Positions 34,559 through 43,382 are shown, numbered from the stretch's first letter. The stretch: DNA of 45,295 bases from an uncultured Alphaproteobacteria bacterium (GCA_944391445.1 CALXTL010000014.1:1-45295); one strand, 5' to 3'. Notes: generated by a model from the sequence alone, not told the origin. Numbers and translations: made by a program.

Positions 34559-35449
34559 TTATTTTCTAAAATCCAGCAAAAAATTGCCAAGGGCTTGAAT
34601 AGCACCGCATAGATCGTTGCTAACTTTTTGAAAAGACGCTTTTTTTGCATAGTTTTTTTCATCTGCATAAAGAGCGCGGTTGACTTCAATTTGCAGTGTA
34701 TAAATATTTTTGCGCGGCTGGCAATAATTAAAGGCAATATAAGCACCGGCATAGGGGCGGTTAAATTCAACGCGATAGTCGCGGGCTTCCAGCGTACGGC
34801 TCAAAAATTCAGACATTTGGGTCGGGCAGCTTTCGTCAAACAGCGTGCACAGGCAAAAATCAAGAGGTTTGTCGTCATTCATAATGTTGCAGATCATTGA
34901 AGGCATAGAATGGCAGTCAATCAACAGACAAAAACCAAACTGGCGTACGCATTTGTCCACCAGTTGTTTAAGCCGTTTATGATAGGGATCATAAACATTT
35001 TTAATGCGTTCAACCGCTTCCGTATAAGAAAGTTTGCCGTCATAAATATTTTTGTTCGGATAAACAATCCTGTGTAAAACGCCAAGGCCGACGCGGCAAC
35101 GCCTGCTGCCCGCGCTGTTAAGACTTTTCGGCGCATCAAAAAACATATTTTCGTCAAGCTCAATCTTGTCGCGGTTAACGTCAATAAATGTCCGCGGAAT
35201 ATTCATGCTCAGCAAAGGGATGCCGGCATCGGAAGCCGGACGGACCATTTCGGTCATAAAACAGTCTTCGGATGAGCGGAGCTCTTCAAGGCTGAGAACC
35301 GTGTTTTCAAGAAACGCCGGTGGAAACAGCGTGCCGCTGTGCGGTGACGACAAAACGATCGGGAAAGCGGCATCCCGAACATTATATTCCTCAAAAACAG
35401 GAAGTTTTTTATAGTCAACGCGAAAATCAAGTTTTTTGTCTTGCGCCAT
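34559..35449 (-). CDS. N-formylglutamate amidohydrolase family protein
   Basis: 296 residues of the FGase family (PF05013): PIVLSSPHSGTLFPPAF, SEDCFMTEM, IPRTFIDVNRD, LLIDCHSMPS, FNRPYAGAYIAFNY and QIEVNRALYADE. Zn-dependent hydrolysis of N-formyl-glutamate or a related N-acyl amino acid; no histidine-degradation genes are adjacent, so the real substrate is open. GGAGAGAGCTT precedes the start. Confidence 0.88.
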   Translation of the reverse strand: MAQDKKLDFRVDYKKLPVFEEYNVRDAAFPIVLSSPHSGTLFPPAFLENTVLSLEELRSSEDCFMTEMVRPASDAGIPLLSMNIPRTFIDVNRDKIELDENMFFDAPKSLNSAGSRRCRVGLGVLHRIVYPNKNIYDGKLSYTEAVERIKNVYDPYHKRLKQLVDKCVRQFGFCLLIDCHSMPSMICNIMNDDKPLDFCLCTLFDESCPTQMSEFLSRTLEARDYRVEFNRPYAGAYIAFNYCQPRKNIYTLQIEVNRALYADEKNYAKKASFQKVSNDLCGAIQALGNFLLDFRK

Positions 35450-35502
35450 AAGCTCTCTCCGTAACAGTAGAAAGAGAATAAGGCAAAAAACTTAACTATT
35501 CG

Positions 35503-36186
35503 CTAATTTGCCCGTTTTTTATGTATCAGCCAGTACTGCCACAAGATAAAAGCGGCAATCAACGGCAGCAGAGTTTCTGACGTTTCTTCAACAAATTCAA
35601 GATTTGTTCGCAGCTGTTCCGGCAAAGCCTCGCCGTAACTGCGTTTATAATTAGACGGGAACCTGTCGGTGAATTTGGCAATCACGCCAATGGTGCAAAG
35701 AGTGGCAATGGACCAGGTTGTCGGATTCATCTTGAAAAAAGAAGTAACCAGATGTTTGGTGTATCTGACAGCCAGGTAAACAATCAGAGCAAAAAAGAGC
35801 AATAAAATTGTACCGGCAATGATTTTTTCATACAGGGGATTGTTCGGATTCAGAAAAAAGCGCGATTTAAAAGCGGTTGTGTCATGTGTCGTCAGCCAGT
35901 GTTGAATACCCAGCTCGCGTAAAAAGGCCGAAATTCCAAGCAAAATATAGACAACAAAATCGAGTCGCAATTTCTCATTGTTCATATAAAAACGTCCGAG
36001 ACAGATATAAGCAATAAGCAGCGGAATATAAGCTATATTTGTAATCGTTTCGAGCGGACCTTCATCTTTATTCAGCAAATCCTGCAGACAATCATATTGA
36101 AAGACAAAAGTAAAAGACAGCCACAGCAACCACAACAAAGAGAAGAAAACCGGGGCAAACAAAGGTGAAGTGAGATATTTTTTCAT
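35503..36186 (-). CDS. Polytopic membrane protein, unknown
   Basis: A 227-residue protein with about six hydrophobic helices. Polar motifs FLRELGIQHWLTTHDT (after helix 3), KFTDRFPSNYK and LEFVEETSETLLPL near the C-terminus may form an intramembrane site, but no family is recognised. Transcribed alone; the tRNA-Val promoter lies just upstream on the other strand. Confidence 0.75.
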   Translation of the reverse strand: MKKYLTSPLFAPVFFSLLWLLWLSFTFVFQYDCLQDLLNKDEGPLETITNIAYIPLLIAYICLGRFYMNNEKLRLDFVVYILLGISAFLRELGIQHWLTTHDTTAFKSRFFLNPNNPLYEKIIAGTILLLFFALIVYLAVRYTKHLVTSFFKMNPTTWSIATLCTIGVIAKFTDRFPSNYKRSYGEALPEQLRTNLEFVEETSETLLPLIAAFILWQYWLIHKKRAN

Positions 36187-36301
36187 AAATCAAAACTTTC
36201 CAAAATAAAAAGGTAATCTGAAAATGATCTGAAATATCAGTCATAAAAAAGATTTTGTATAACATTTTATACGAAATGCAAGACAAAATATAAAAAAATA
36301 C

Positions 36302-36328
36302 TTGTCAAATTAAAATTAATCATATAAA
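36302..36328 (+). promoter_or_regulatory. Candidate tRNA-Val promoter
   Basis: TTGTCA (36302-36307) and TATAAA (36323-36328) with a 15-nt spacer in an AT-rich context, 15 nt before the tRNA. A shifted -10 (TAAATA, 36325-36330) would give the usual 17 nt. Confidence 0.45.
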
Positions 36329-36343
36329 TAGAATGTCGATATC

Positions 36344-36420
36344 GGGTGTGTAGCTCAGGTGGTTAGAGCGTTACGTTGACATCGTAGAGGTCGCAGGTTC
36401 GAGTCCTGCCACTCCCACCA
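36344..36420 (+). tRNA. tRNA-Val (anticodon GAC)
   Basis: A 77-nt cloverleaf with D arm GCTC...GAGC, anticodon loop TTGACAT (GAC), T arm GCAGG-TTCGAGT-CCTGC and encoded CCA. The acceptor stem GGGTGTG/CACTCCC has a T-T mismatch at 4:69. It reads GUC and GUU valine codons. Confidence 0.93.
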
Positions 36421-36424
36421 TAAC

Positions 36425-36453
36425 AAAACCCCTCCCAAGCGGAGGGTTTTTTT
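36425..36453 (+). terminator. Intrinsic terminator of tRNA-Val
   Basis: CCCTCC pairs with GGAGGG over CAAGC with flanking A/T pairs, followed by seven T. Confidence 0.85.
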
Positions 36454-36483
36454 GTAAGCAAGGACTTTAAATTTGCAATTTAT

Positions 36484-36526
36484 AAAAAATCCCCGGTTCC
36501 GACAGCTGTCGGCGGGGATTTTTTTT
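36484..36526. terminator. Bidirectional terminator
   Basis: AAAAAATCCCC pairs with GGGGATTTTTT around an inner perfect hairpin CCGACAGCTGTCGG, with T-runs on both strands. It ends the small gene at 36540 on the minus strand and acts as a second stop after tRNA-Val. Confidence 0.85.
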
Positions 36527-36539
36527 ACTTTTCGCGCGG

Positions 36540-36818
36540 TTAAGAAAACCAGGGGTTTTGTGTGGCCGCCGCAGCAAAAGCATTCTCCGTAAAGGCTTTC
36601 AGTTCTTCCGACATCGGATGCGTCCAGCCTTCGCGGAACATAACTTCATCCAAGAGTTCTTCGGAGATGGTGATATCATCCAGAACAACTTCCGGCCCGG
36701 GATAACCGCGCCCTTCATCATAAAACTTTCCGGAAACGGTTAATTTTCCGTTTTGAATCTTCAAAAAAGCGACGGCATTGGCGGTCAGACGCTTTTTGGC
36801 AATACAAATTGTTTCCAT
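36540..36818 (-). CDS. Small acidic protein, unknown
   Basis: A 92-residue soluble protein: METICIAKKRLTANAVAFLK, then GYPGPEVVLDDITISEELL and TENAFAAAATQNPWFS. No signal peptide or membrane segment. It has its own terminator (36484-36526). No family recognised. Confidence 0.65.
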   Translation of the reverse strand: METICIAKKRLTANAVAFLKIQNGKLTVSGKFYDEGRGYPGPEVVLDDITISEELLDEVMFREGWTHPMSEELKAFTENAFAAAATQNPWFS

Positions 36819-36889
36819 ACTTTAATATCGTTAATAATAATAAAAGAAAAAACAGTCAAAACATCATGATAAGATTACAGACAGCCAAA

Positions 36890-37324
36890 TTATACCACAC
36901 CTTTGGCTAGCCGCTTGATTTCTTGCGCGACAAGCTCGGGATTCCGCCAGTCAAGTTTTTGTCGGTGGAGATTGACTTCTGCCTGCAGTCGCGGCAGCAT
37001 GGGTTCATGCTTAAAATAGCGCACCAGATCCTCTGCCGTCAGTTCCGCTTCTGAGCGTTCTTGATCGTCCATGTTATGCGTCAGAATCTTAAAAGACTTT
37101 GCGCTGAAAGAACAAGGCATTTTACAAGATAGCCGATTCCGAAATTGCATTTCCAGCAGGTTGTGATCGGAAACATCCAAACGCCGAAACACAAACTCAA
37201 TTCCGTCGGCGTCTTTTCTGAGCTCAAGAAAGTTGCCTGTTTTGGCATAAGGCATGGTCATAGCCAGGTGACATGGCCGCGTGCCGTAAACATTAACATA
37301 CAGTTTTTTTCTTTTTGCGTTCAT
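36890..37324 (-). CDS. Conserved-looking hypothetical protein
   Basis: A 144-residue basic protein beginning MNAKRKKLYVNVYGTRPCHL. Residues 40-60 (DGIEFVFRRLDVSDHNLLEM) and the C-terminus (LDWRNPELVAQEIKRLAKG) look like a folded cytosolic protein. No motif for a known enzyme; the ribosome binding site is not obvious in the AT-rich upstream. Confidence 0.6.
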   Translation of the reverse strand: MNAKRKKLYVNVYGTRPCHLAMTMPYAKTGNFLELRKDADGIEFVFRRLDVSDHNLLEMQFRNRLSCKMPCSFSAKSFKILTHNMDDQERSEAELTAEDLVRYFKHEPMLPRLQAEVNLHRQKLDWRNPELVAQEIKRLAKGVV

Positions 37325-37410
37325 AGGTAAATAATTTATTGATTATACATAAGCGCAAAGAACGTATCACATATTCTGGCTGCCTGCAAGCGGCAATTTA
37401 GAATGCCTAT

Positions 37411-38577
37411 TTAAAGCCATCCGGTTTTAACAATATCTTTGCCGAATTTTGTTTCAAGCTCGTCCAGGGCCCTGCTAAGATTACTGTCATGTTGCAACGG
37501 GGATTCCGCAAACAGCGAAGGTTGGATTTCAGCATCATAACTGATTTCTTCCAAAGAAATTCCCGTGCTGCGGTAAATTGCGCGCGGGTCAAACATTTGC
37601 TGCAACAATGCGGCGGCGGTTGGCATGATATCTGCCTCGGAATTGGTGTAAAAAGGAAGCCTGCATTTTTCAAACGTCACATGAAAATTTTTATGTCGCA
37701 GCATAACGCCGATGCTTTTACAAAAACCGTTTTGATGTCGCAGTCGTCGGCAAGCATGATGAATATGTGCGTTCAAAGCCGAACGAAGCAGACTGAAGTC
37801 TTGTGTAAAACAGCTTAAAACGGCGGTATCCTGAACGGATTTCGGCCGGTGCGGCCGGTTGTCGACAGTCGAAATGCAAATGCCAAGTAATTCGTATTTG
37901 ATGTTCAGTCCGCTGATGCCGAAATTTCTGCGGATAAAAGCATCATCAAGACAGGTAAAATCGCGAATATTAAAAATGCCGGAAAAATGCATGCGTTGGC
38001 TGTTTTGTTTGCCGATTCCGCAAACATCATCAATCGGGATATCTCCGATCAAAGTTGAGATATTTTCCGGTGAAATCACAAATAAACCGCCGTTTCCTTT
38101 GGCTTTGTCACTGGCCAGCTTAGCCAGGGTTTTGGTTGGTGCCAGACCTATGGAAACAGGGATTTGCGTTTGTTCCAAAATCTGTTGGCGAATAGTGGTG
38201 GCAAGCGAGACATAGTCTTGCTTATAAAGCTTGCTAAGCCCGGTAAGGTCAACAAAAGCCTCGTCAACCGATACTTGTTCCACATCGGGACTAAAACCGC
38301 GCAAAACATTCATCACCGAAGTCGAAATTTCTTGGTAGAATTCGTGACGTGCCGGCAAAAAACAGGCCTCAATCCGCCGCTCTTTAACCTGAAAAAGCGG
38401 CTCTCCCATACGAATGCCGAGCGCCTTGGCTTCTTTCGAGCGCGAAACCACAATGCCGCGGTCACCGCTGCCGGTCAAAACGCAAACAGGCTTCCCGCGC
38501 AGCTCCGGATGATTAATTTGTTCACAGGCAACAAAAAACGAGTCGCAGTCAGCCAGACAAATAACCTTTTGTTTCAT
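37411..38577 (-). CDS. Y-family DNA polymerase (UmuC/DinB-like)
   Basis: A 388-residue translesion polymerase. Catalytic acidic motifs LADCDSFFVACEQ (residues 6-18) and QVSVDEAFVDL; DRGIVVSRSKEAKALGI (fingers); SIGLAPTKTLAKLASDKAK and DVCGIGKQNSQRM (HhH). A QPSLF motif near residue 360 fits a beta-clamp-binding site. UmuC-type is favoured by length and motifs, but no umuD partner is adjacent. ATG 38577 is chosen because the LexA box (38596-38610) lies upstream of it and would fall inside the gene with a farther start. Confidence 0.9.
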   Translation of the reverse strand: MKQKVICLADCDSFFVACEQINHPELRGKPVCVLTGSGDRGIVVSRSKEAKALGIRMGEPLFQVKERRIEACFLPARHEFYQEISTSVMNVLRGFSPDVEQVSVDEAFVDLTGLSKLYKQDYVSLATTIRQQILEQTQIPVSIGLAPTKTLAKLASDKAKGNGGLFVISPENISTLIGDIPIDDVCGIGKQNSQRMHFSGIFNIRDFTCLDDAFIRRNFGISGLNIKYELLGICISTVDNRPHRPKSVQDTAVLSCFTQDFSLLRSALNAHIHHACRRLRHQNGFCKSIGVMLRHKNFHVTFEKCRLPFYTNSEADIMPTAAALLQQMFDPRAIYRSTGISLEEISYDAEIQPSLFAESPLQHDSNLSRALDELETKFGKDIVKTGWL

Positions 38578-38595
38578 AGCGTTGTTAAAGCATAA

Positions 38596-38610
38596 GTTCT
38601 TGTTTTGTTC
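38596..38610 (-). promoter_or_regulatory. LexA (SOS) box of the Y-family polymerase
   Basis: A perfect GTTC-N7-GTTC, the alphaproteobacterial LexA operator, 18 nt upstream of the polymerase start. Repression by LexA and induction by DNA damage are inferred. Confidence 0.75.
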
Positions 38611-38678
38611 TAAGCATGGTAGGGGCTTAAAAAACAAAAGTCAACGAATTTATTATGTTTTCCGCCAAGAAAACAAGC

Positions 38679-38707
38679 TTGCCATTATCAACAAAAAAGA
38701 CTAATAT
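38679..38707 (+). promoter_or_regulatory. Candidate murI promoter
   Basis: TTGCCA, a 17-nt spacer and TAATAT, 29 nt before the murI start. Confidence 0.5.
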
Positions 38708-38736
38708 CGGCAAAGTTGCAAACGGAAAAGAAAAAG

Positions 38737-39528
38737 ATGAAAATAGGTGTTTTTGATTCCGGGCTGGGAGGTCTGGTTGTCACCAGAGCTTTTATTGATA
38801 CAATGCCCGAATATGACTATGTTTATTACGGCGACACGGCCAATCTGCCGTACGGCGAGAAAAAAGCGGGACAAATTTTATCATACACGCTGGACGCTCT
38901 CAAATATCTGATCAGTCAAAAATGCGGCTTGATCATTATTGCGTGCAATACGGCAACATCCGTTGCGTTGCGCTATATTCAGCAAAAGTTTATACCGGCA
39001 TACGCGCCGGATGTCAAAGTTCTCGGCGTGGTAATTCCGACTGTGGAAGAGGCTTTGCGGGGCGGCGCGGCCAAAGTCGGCGTTGTTGCCACCCGGGCAA
39101 CGGTTGCTTCAAAAATTTATACGGCAGAACTGCGCAAACTGAATCCGCAGCTGAAAGTGACGGAAGTTGCCGCGCCAGAACTGGTGCCGGCCATTGAGCA
39201 GGATGATTTTGCAGCGGCAGAAAAAATTGTGGCCGGCTATGCGCCTCATTTTGCCGAAATGGATTCGCTGATTCTCGGTTGCACGCATTACCCTTTGGTC
39301 AAAAACTGTTTCCGCCGTCTTCTGCCTGGCGTTGAGGTTATCTCGCAGGATGAACTGATGGGAGCCAAATTGAAAGATTATCTGCGCCGGCATGTGGAAA
39401 TAGACATCTGCCTCAGCCGCGAGGGACAATACCGTTTTTTGGTCAGCCGTTCTGAGCGTCATTATCAGGATGTTGCTCAAAAGTTGTTTCCCGGCATTTC
39501 AATTTGCCCAAAAGAAGTGCAGGCATAA
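38737..39528 (+). CDS. murI: Glutamate racemase
   Basis: Makes D-glutamate for peptidoglycan. Of 263 residues: FDSGLGGLVV (7-16), YYGDTANLPYGEK, the first catalytic Cys in IACNTATSVAL and the second in LGCTHYPLV. ATG 38737 follows GGAAAAG and gives the family N-terminus MKIGVFDSG; a TTG at 38716 is rejected. It is followed after 38 nt by the histidine phosphatase gene. Confidence 0.95.
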   Translation: MKIGVFDSGLGGLVVTRAFIDTMPEYDYVYYGDTANLPYGEKKAGQILSYTLDALKYLISQKCGLIIIACNTATSVALRYIQQKFIPAYAPDVKVLGVVIPTVEEALRGGAAKVGVVATRATVASKIYTAELRKLNPQLKVTEVAAPELVPAIEQDDFAAAEKIVAGYAPHFAEMDSLILGCTHYPLVKNCFRRLLPGVEVISQDELMGAKLKDYLRRHVEIDICLSREGQYRFLVSRSERHYQDVAQKLFPGISICPKEVQA

Positions 39529-39566
39529 TGGAACAAAACGTTTTTATGGAGTGAAAACAAACAGAA

Positions 39567-40139
39567 ATGCGCACGGATTTTTATATTTTTCGCCATGGAG
39601 AAACCGATTACAATAAGGAGCGGCGCTGGCAGGGGTGCGGTATAGACGCAGATTTGAACGCAGAGGGAATTCTACAGGCAAAGACACTGGCTGACCGGCT
39701 GCGGCCCTGCGGTCTTGAGTATATTTATTCCAGCAATTTGCAGCGCGCCTTGCATACGGCGCAAATTGTCGCATCGCGGCTGCACATCGGTGTAGAAATT
39801 GTGCCGGCGCTGCGTGAAGGTTGTTTTGGCAAAGCTGAAGGTATGCTCAAAAGCGATATTGCCGTCCAATACGCCGATATTTATCAAAAATGGTACAGCC
39901 GGGCTGAAGACATGAATCTGCGTTTTCCGGGCGGCGAAAGCAAAGCCGAAATGCAGGAAAGGATGTTTGGTGCGCTTGAATCCCTGCTTGAAAAGCCGTA
40001 TCGGACTGTCGGCATTGCTTCACATGGCAGCTCAATCCGCTACTTGCTGTACAAATTCGGCATGCCGCCGCACGCTATGGCCAACGGCGCGCTGTTTCAC
40101 CTTGTTCATGAAAACAACACCTGGCGCTTATGTGCTTGA
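39567..40139 (+). CDS. Histidine phosphatase (phosphoglycerate-mutase-like)
   Basis: 190 residues. FRHGETDYNKERRWQG is the RHG phospho-His motif, SSNLQRALHTAQIV and REGCFGKAEG are the second Arg/Glu sites, and GIASHGSSIRYLLY has the second catalytic His. A soluble phosphatase of unknown substrate (cobC/gpmB-like). Probably co-transcribed with murI; no obvious Shine-Dalgarno. Confidence 0.88.
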   Translation: MRTDFYIFRHGETDYNKERRWQGCGIDADLNAEGILQAKTLADRLRPCGLEYIYSSNLQRALHTAQIVASRLHIGVEIVPALREGCFGKAEGMLKSDIAVQYADIYQKWYSRAEDMNLRFPGGESKAEMQERMFGALESLLEKPYRTVGIASHGSSIRYLLYKFGMPPHAMANGALFHLVHENNTWRLCA

Positions 40140-40184
40140 AACTTGCCCCGGAGTCTCGTTTGCTCTGCGGGCCGGCTGCAGATT

Positions 40185-41159
40185 TCAGCTGACTTGGTCA
40201 AATTCCTGCTTCAGGTCGCGTTCAAACATGCCGCGGATTGTCTTTTTAATATCGGCGCCTTCGTAAACAACCCGGTAAAGAGCCTGGCAAATCGGCATAT
40301 CAATGCTTTTTTCGTCGGCAATTTGTTTAACGGCCTTAAGTGTTGGCACCCCTTCGGCCAATTTGCCGAAATCTTCACCTCGGGCAAACTTCTCGCCGAA
40401 AGTGCGATTATGGCTGTGTTTGGAAAAAAGCGTGGCCTCATAGTCGCCCAAATGTGCCAGGCCGTAAGCTGTTTGAGGATTTCCGCCAAAAAATTTGATA
40501 AAGCGGCCGACTTCAACCGGCGCGCGTGCCATCAGAGCACCTTTCAAACCGTACCATTCCAACCCGTCCAGAATACCGGCGGCAATCCCGATAACATTTT
40601 TAAGCGCGGCGCCGATTTGGTTGCCGATAAGATCCGCGCCATAATAAAAGCGGATCAACTCGCTGGAAAATGTTTTGATTAAGAAATCTCTGGTTGCTTC
40701 TTCATCACTGTCTATAACGGCGCAAGACGGAACCTTTTTCATATAATCCTGCACATGTCCGGGACCGCCGAGCGTACCGATATGGATATTTTGTTTAATT
40801 TCCTGACGCATAATGTCAAGCATGGTTGTGGCGCCGGGCTCTTCCAGCCCTTTCATTGCCAGCAAAAATGTCTTTCCCTCAAGCGGATAAGCGCTGAGTT
40901 CTTTGCATAATCCGCGAAAATGTTGGCATCCTACGGAAATGATAATCAGATTATTTTGTAGCACATCGGCCAGACGATCCGTCAGGTGCATATTGTCGCT
41001 GAGTGTTAGATAGGCATTTTTGCGGGTATCACGCAGTTCGATAAAATTCGGCGATGTCGGAATATCATACATATCGACATCAAAATTTTTATAATTAGCA
41101 ACATACCAGCCAAGGAAAGTCCCCCAGCGGCCGCATCCGATCAGAGAAATTTTAGACAT
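40185..41159 (-). CDS. gpsA: Glycerol-3-phosphate dehydrogenase [NAD(P)+]
   Basis: Reduces dihydroxyacetone phosphate to sn-glycerol-3-phosphate for phospholipids. The 324 residues include the N-terminal nucleotide motif LIGCGRWGTFLG (GCGRWG instead of the usual GAGAWG), AMKGLEEPG, GTLGGPGHVQD, the catalytic Lys in ALKNVIGIAAGI and GDYEATLFSKHSHNRTFG. ATG 41159 has CGAGGA 6 nt upstream; longer versions add unlikely residues. Some divergence from textbook GpsA, but all signatures are recognisable. Confidence 0.9.
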   Translation of the reverse strand: MSKISLIGCGRWGTFLGWYVANYKNFDVDMYDIPTSPNFIELRDTRKNAYLTLSDNMHLTDRLADVLQNNLIIISVGCQHFRGLCKELSAYPLEGKTFLLAMKGLEEPGATTMLDIMRQEIKQNIHIGTLGGPGHVQDYMKKVPSCAVIDSDEEATRDFLIKTFSSELIRFYYGADLIGNQIGAALKNVIGIAAGILDGLEWYGLKGALMARAPVEVGRFIKFFGGNPQTAYGLAHLGDYEATLFSKHSHNRTFGEKFARGEDFGKLAEGVPTLKAVKQIADEKSIDMPICQALYRVVYEGADIKKTIRGMFERDLKQEFDQVS

Positions 41160-41253
41160 GATAAATCCTCGTTTATTTAAACAATAAATTATTGTTAAAA
41201 CATAAAGCGCCGTTTGGCAACCATAGTTTTGCGAAGATACACGGAAAAAATAA

Positions 41254-41613
41254 TCACAAAGCACCCTTTTTGGCCCGCTGCCGGGTCACGATAGCGCCGA
41301 TATGGTCAAATTCTTCAAAAGAATGATAGGCATAATCCAGACTTTTTTTGTCACAGTCATAAAAGACTTGATTAGCCAGCGTCTGAATAGCGCTGTCAAT
41401 CCGTTTAAACGCGGAATTATAATCCTGATTAAAGGTGTTCTTAGTTTTCTTTTTGACAATATCATGATAGGCAGCAATCACTTTTGCCGTCTCGTCAGCC
41501 GAGTTGGCATAGCCTTTCTCCTCAAAATCACGCATAATCCGAGCCGTGGTCTGATAAAAGCATTTATTGGTCAGGATACTGCGCTGCTTCTTATTGTGAC
41601 TATCAATTATCAT
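41254..41613 (-). CDS. Hypothetical helical protein
   Basis: A 119-residue protein from ATG 41613 (MIIDSHNKKQRSI); the frame is open upstream to 41709, so the start is uncertain. Charged and helical, with TARIMRDFEEKGYANSADE and DYAYHSFEEFDHIGAIVTRQ. No signal peptide. No family recognised. It lies 94 nt upstream of gpsA on the same strand. Confidence 0.5.
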   Translation of the reverse strand: MIIDSHNKKQRSILTNKCFYQTTARIMRDFEEKGYANSADETAKVIAAYHDIVKKKTKNTFNQDYNSAFKRIDSAIQTLANQVFYDCDKKSLDYAYHSFEEFDHIGAIVTRQRAKKGAL

Positions 41614-41866
41614 TTCAGAAATCCAGAGTCCAAAAGTTAACAACTGTCTAGCACAAAATTGTGGGCTTTGCAATAGTTTTCTAAGGATAGCCCTGCTTAT
41701 ACAATACATAATTTAGATTAAGAGAAAGTTAATTTCAAGCCGTGGCGAAATTTTAAGAACAGTATTTTGACTCGGGAAACACCGAACGCTGCAAAGATAT
41801 CGGTTGTCTTTTGCCAAATTTTTATGTTAAATTCAATTAGAAACGACAAACCTCTGCGGGGATGAA

Positions 41867-42388
41867 ATGGAATTCGGAATAGGGACAATCAATAAAGGTA
41901 AATCAAAAGAAGCCCCTCATTTTGCCGAGTTGAAACGCCGGCTTTTCAGGATAATCGGCATTATGGCTGTTGTGTTGTTTGCCGGTTCTTTTTTCAATGA
42001 GGGATTACGCCGGTTGTTTGGTTTGGTGGTCATTTTCATTGGCACTTATCTGACTTTTCGGATAACATTGGCCATTTCCAGGTGGCTCACGCCGGACAAA
42101 TTTATTGCCTCTTCACGTGACTACGCTGCAGCCAAATTGAAGTATGTCTTTGGGCCGTATCTGGTGGCGCTCATCATGGCATACGGCTTTTTTGCAATGG
42201 CTTTGCGGGTGGAAGAAAATCTGGAAGTGAACCGCTTGAACGAATATATTGCAACAACATGCAAAGCCATGCCGGAAGGAGATGAAGTTGCTGCTGCCCG
42301 CCGCCGCAATAGTTGCTCAATGGCGGAAAAAAGATTAATGCAGATCAAAGCTATGCAAAAAAAGCGGCAAACTCAGGCGAATAGCTAA
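41867..42388 (+). CDS. Membrane protein with helical tail, unknown
   Basis: 173 residues with three hydrophobic segments (IIGIMAVVLFAGSFF, LFGLVVIFIGTYLTF, VFGPYLVALIMAYGFFAMAL) and a hydrophilic C-terminus with two Cys and many Lys/Arg. GGGGATGAA stands before the ATG. A hairpin ATACCTG/CAGGTAT (42395-42417) follows but lacks a T-run. No family recognised. Confidence 0.65.
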   Translation: MEFGIGTINKGKSKEAPHFAELKRRLFRIIGIMAVVLFAGSFFNEGLRRLFGLVVIFIGTYLTFRITLAISRWLTPDKFIASSRDYAAAKLKYVFGPYLVALIMAYGFFAMALRVEENLEVNRLNEYIATTCKAMPEGDEVAAARRRNSCSMAEKRLMQIKAMQKKRQTQANS

Positions 42389-42533
42389 AAATTGATACCT
42401 GCCGTTTTGACAGGTATACGGCTATAGCTCCTTTCCAAATCTGGAGTGTTATTTTTCCTAATATCTGGTTGCATATGCCGATTTATTTTGTTAGCCTGTA
42501 AAAAAGAAAATTTAGTAGTCAAAAGGAGAGCAC

Positions 42534-42998
42534 ATGAAAAAGTTATTTCTGTTTTTAGGACTTTTTATTTTTAATGTTGAAAATGTCTGGGCCGAAACAG
42601 CCACCTCCGTTGAAGTCGATGCGGAGCAGAAAGTGCAACAGGAGACCGAGAAATATAAGCAACAATGCTCCCGGCAGGCATACCCGAGCAATTATACGGA
42701 CAGTGTCTATGCCATGATGGACGATTCGCTTAAAAGCGCACATCAAAAATACAATCAGTGTATCAAAAATGTGATTATAAATAAAATTTCCGCTTTTGCC
42801 TCCAAAGAAAACAGCGAGAAAATGCTTGCTTCGCTTAATATGCTTCAGAAAGGCGTTTTGGATTTTTACTGGACTTTGTACAACATGGAAGATAACGGCG
42901 TGATCGGCCGGCAGCAAAATGATGCGGCTATGGGATATTATTATAACCATATCCTGGAAGACGTCATCTTGTACGAACAAAATTATAACGCCCAATAA
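42534..42998 (+). CDS. Small secreted protein
   Basis: 154 residues with a signal peptide (ending VWA). The mature part has two Cys (KYKQQCSRQAYP, YNQCIKNV) about 30 residues apart in a helical context, which recalls LprI/DUF1311-like lysozyme-inhibitor domains, but the similarity is weak. AAAGGAGAGCAC precedes the ATG: a strong ribosome binding site. A terminator follows at 43043-43071. Periplasmic location inferred. Confidence 0.75.
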   Translation: MKKLFLFLGLFIFNVENVWAETATSVEVDAEQKVQQETEKYKQQCSRQAYPSNYTDSVYAMMDDSLKSAHQKYNQCIKNVIINKISAFASKENSEKMLASLNMLQKGVLDFYWTLYNMEDNGVIGRQQNDAAMGYYYNHILEDVILYEQNYNAQ

Positions 42999-43041
42999 GG
43001 CGCAGATGCTTCCGGCATTAGTTTCTGCAATGCTTGTAATA

Positions 43042-43115
43042 AAAAAAGACGCTATTATTTAGCGTCTTTTTAATTAAAATGGCGGAGTAGTAAACCTCAA
43101 CGGTATTGAGCATAC
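43042..43115. repeat. 74-bp direct repeat, left copy
   Basis: Six differences from 45185-45258 by eye. It contains the terminator hairpin AAAAAGACGCT/AGCGTCTTTTT and a second small hairpin CTCA-acggtat-TGAG, which in the other copy is CCCA-acggtat-TGGG, a compensated base-pair change. Confidence 0.75.
43043..43071. terminator. Bidirectional terminator within the left repeat
   Basis: AAAAAGACGCT pairs with AGCGTCTTTTT around 7 nt; T-runs exist on both strands. It ends the gene at 42998 and could end the minus-strand gene at 43167. Confidence 0.8.
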
Positions 43116-43166
43116 CAGATTTTAGCTTGATAAATTCAGATTGACGAGCTTGTTGAAATGTATTTC

Positions 43167-43382
43167 TCAATCCAAAGCTCTCAGTTCTTTCCATGTCTGT
43201 TCACACTGACTTTTAGAACGACCGTCCTGCTGACAATTCTTCATGTAATCGTATTCTTGATAATACGGATGCAAGAAAAAAACTAATATCGCTAAAATAA
43301 CAATATAACCAACACATCTATAGATTAAGCTAACCAGCTTATCTAATATTAGCCTTACGCATATTTGGCGTTCTTTGGTCAT
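43167..43382 (-). CDS. Small single-pass membrane protein
   Basis: 71 residues from ATG 43382, chosen for GGGAGATGTTGG upstream; the frame is open further but that part is not protein-like. One membrane helix (VGYIVILAILVFFLHPYY) is followed by a short tail with two Cys (KNCQQDG, SQCEQTW). It is the third of three same-strand genes in the AT-rich islet. Unknown function. Confidence 0.6.
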   Translation of the reverse strand: MTKERQICVRLILDKLVSLIYRCVGYIVILAILVFFLHPYYQEYDYMKNCQQDGRSKSQCEQTWKELRALD

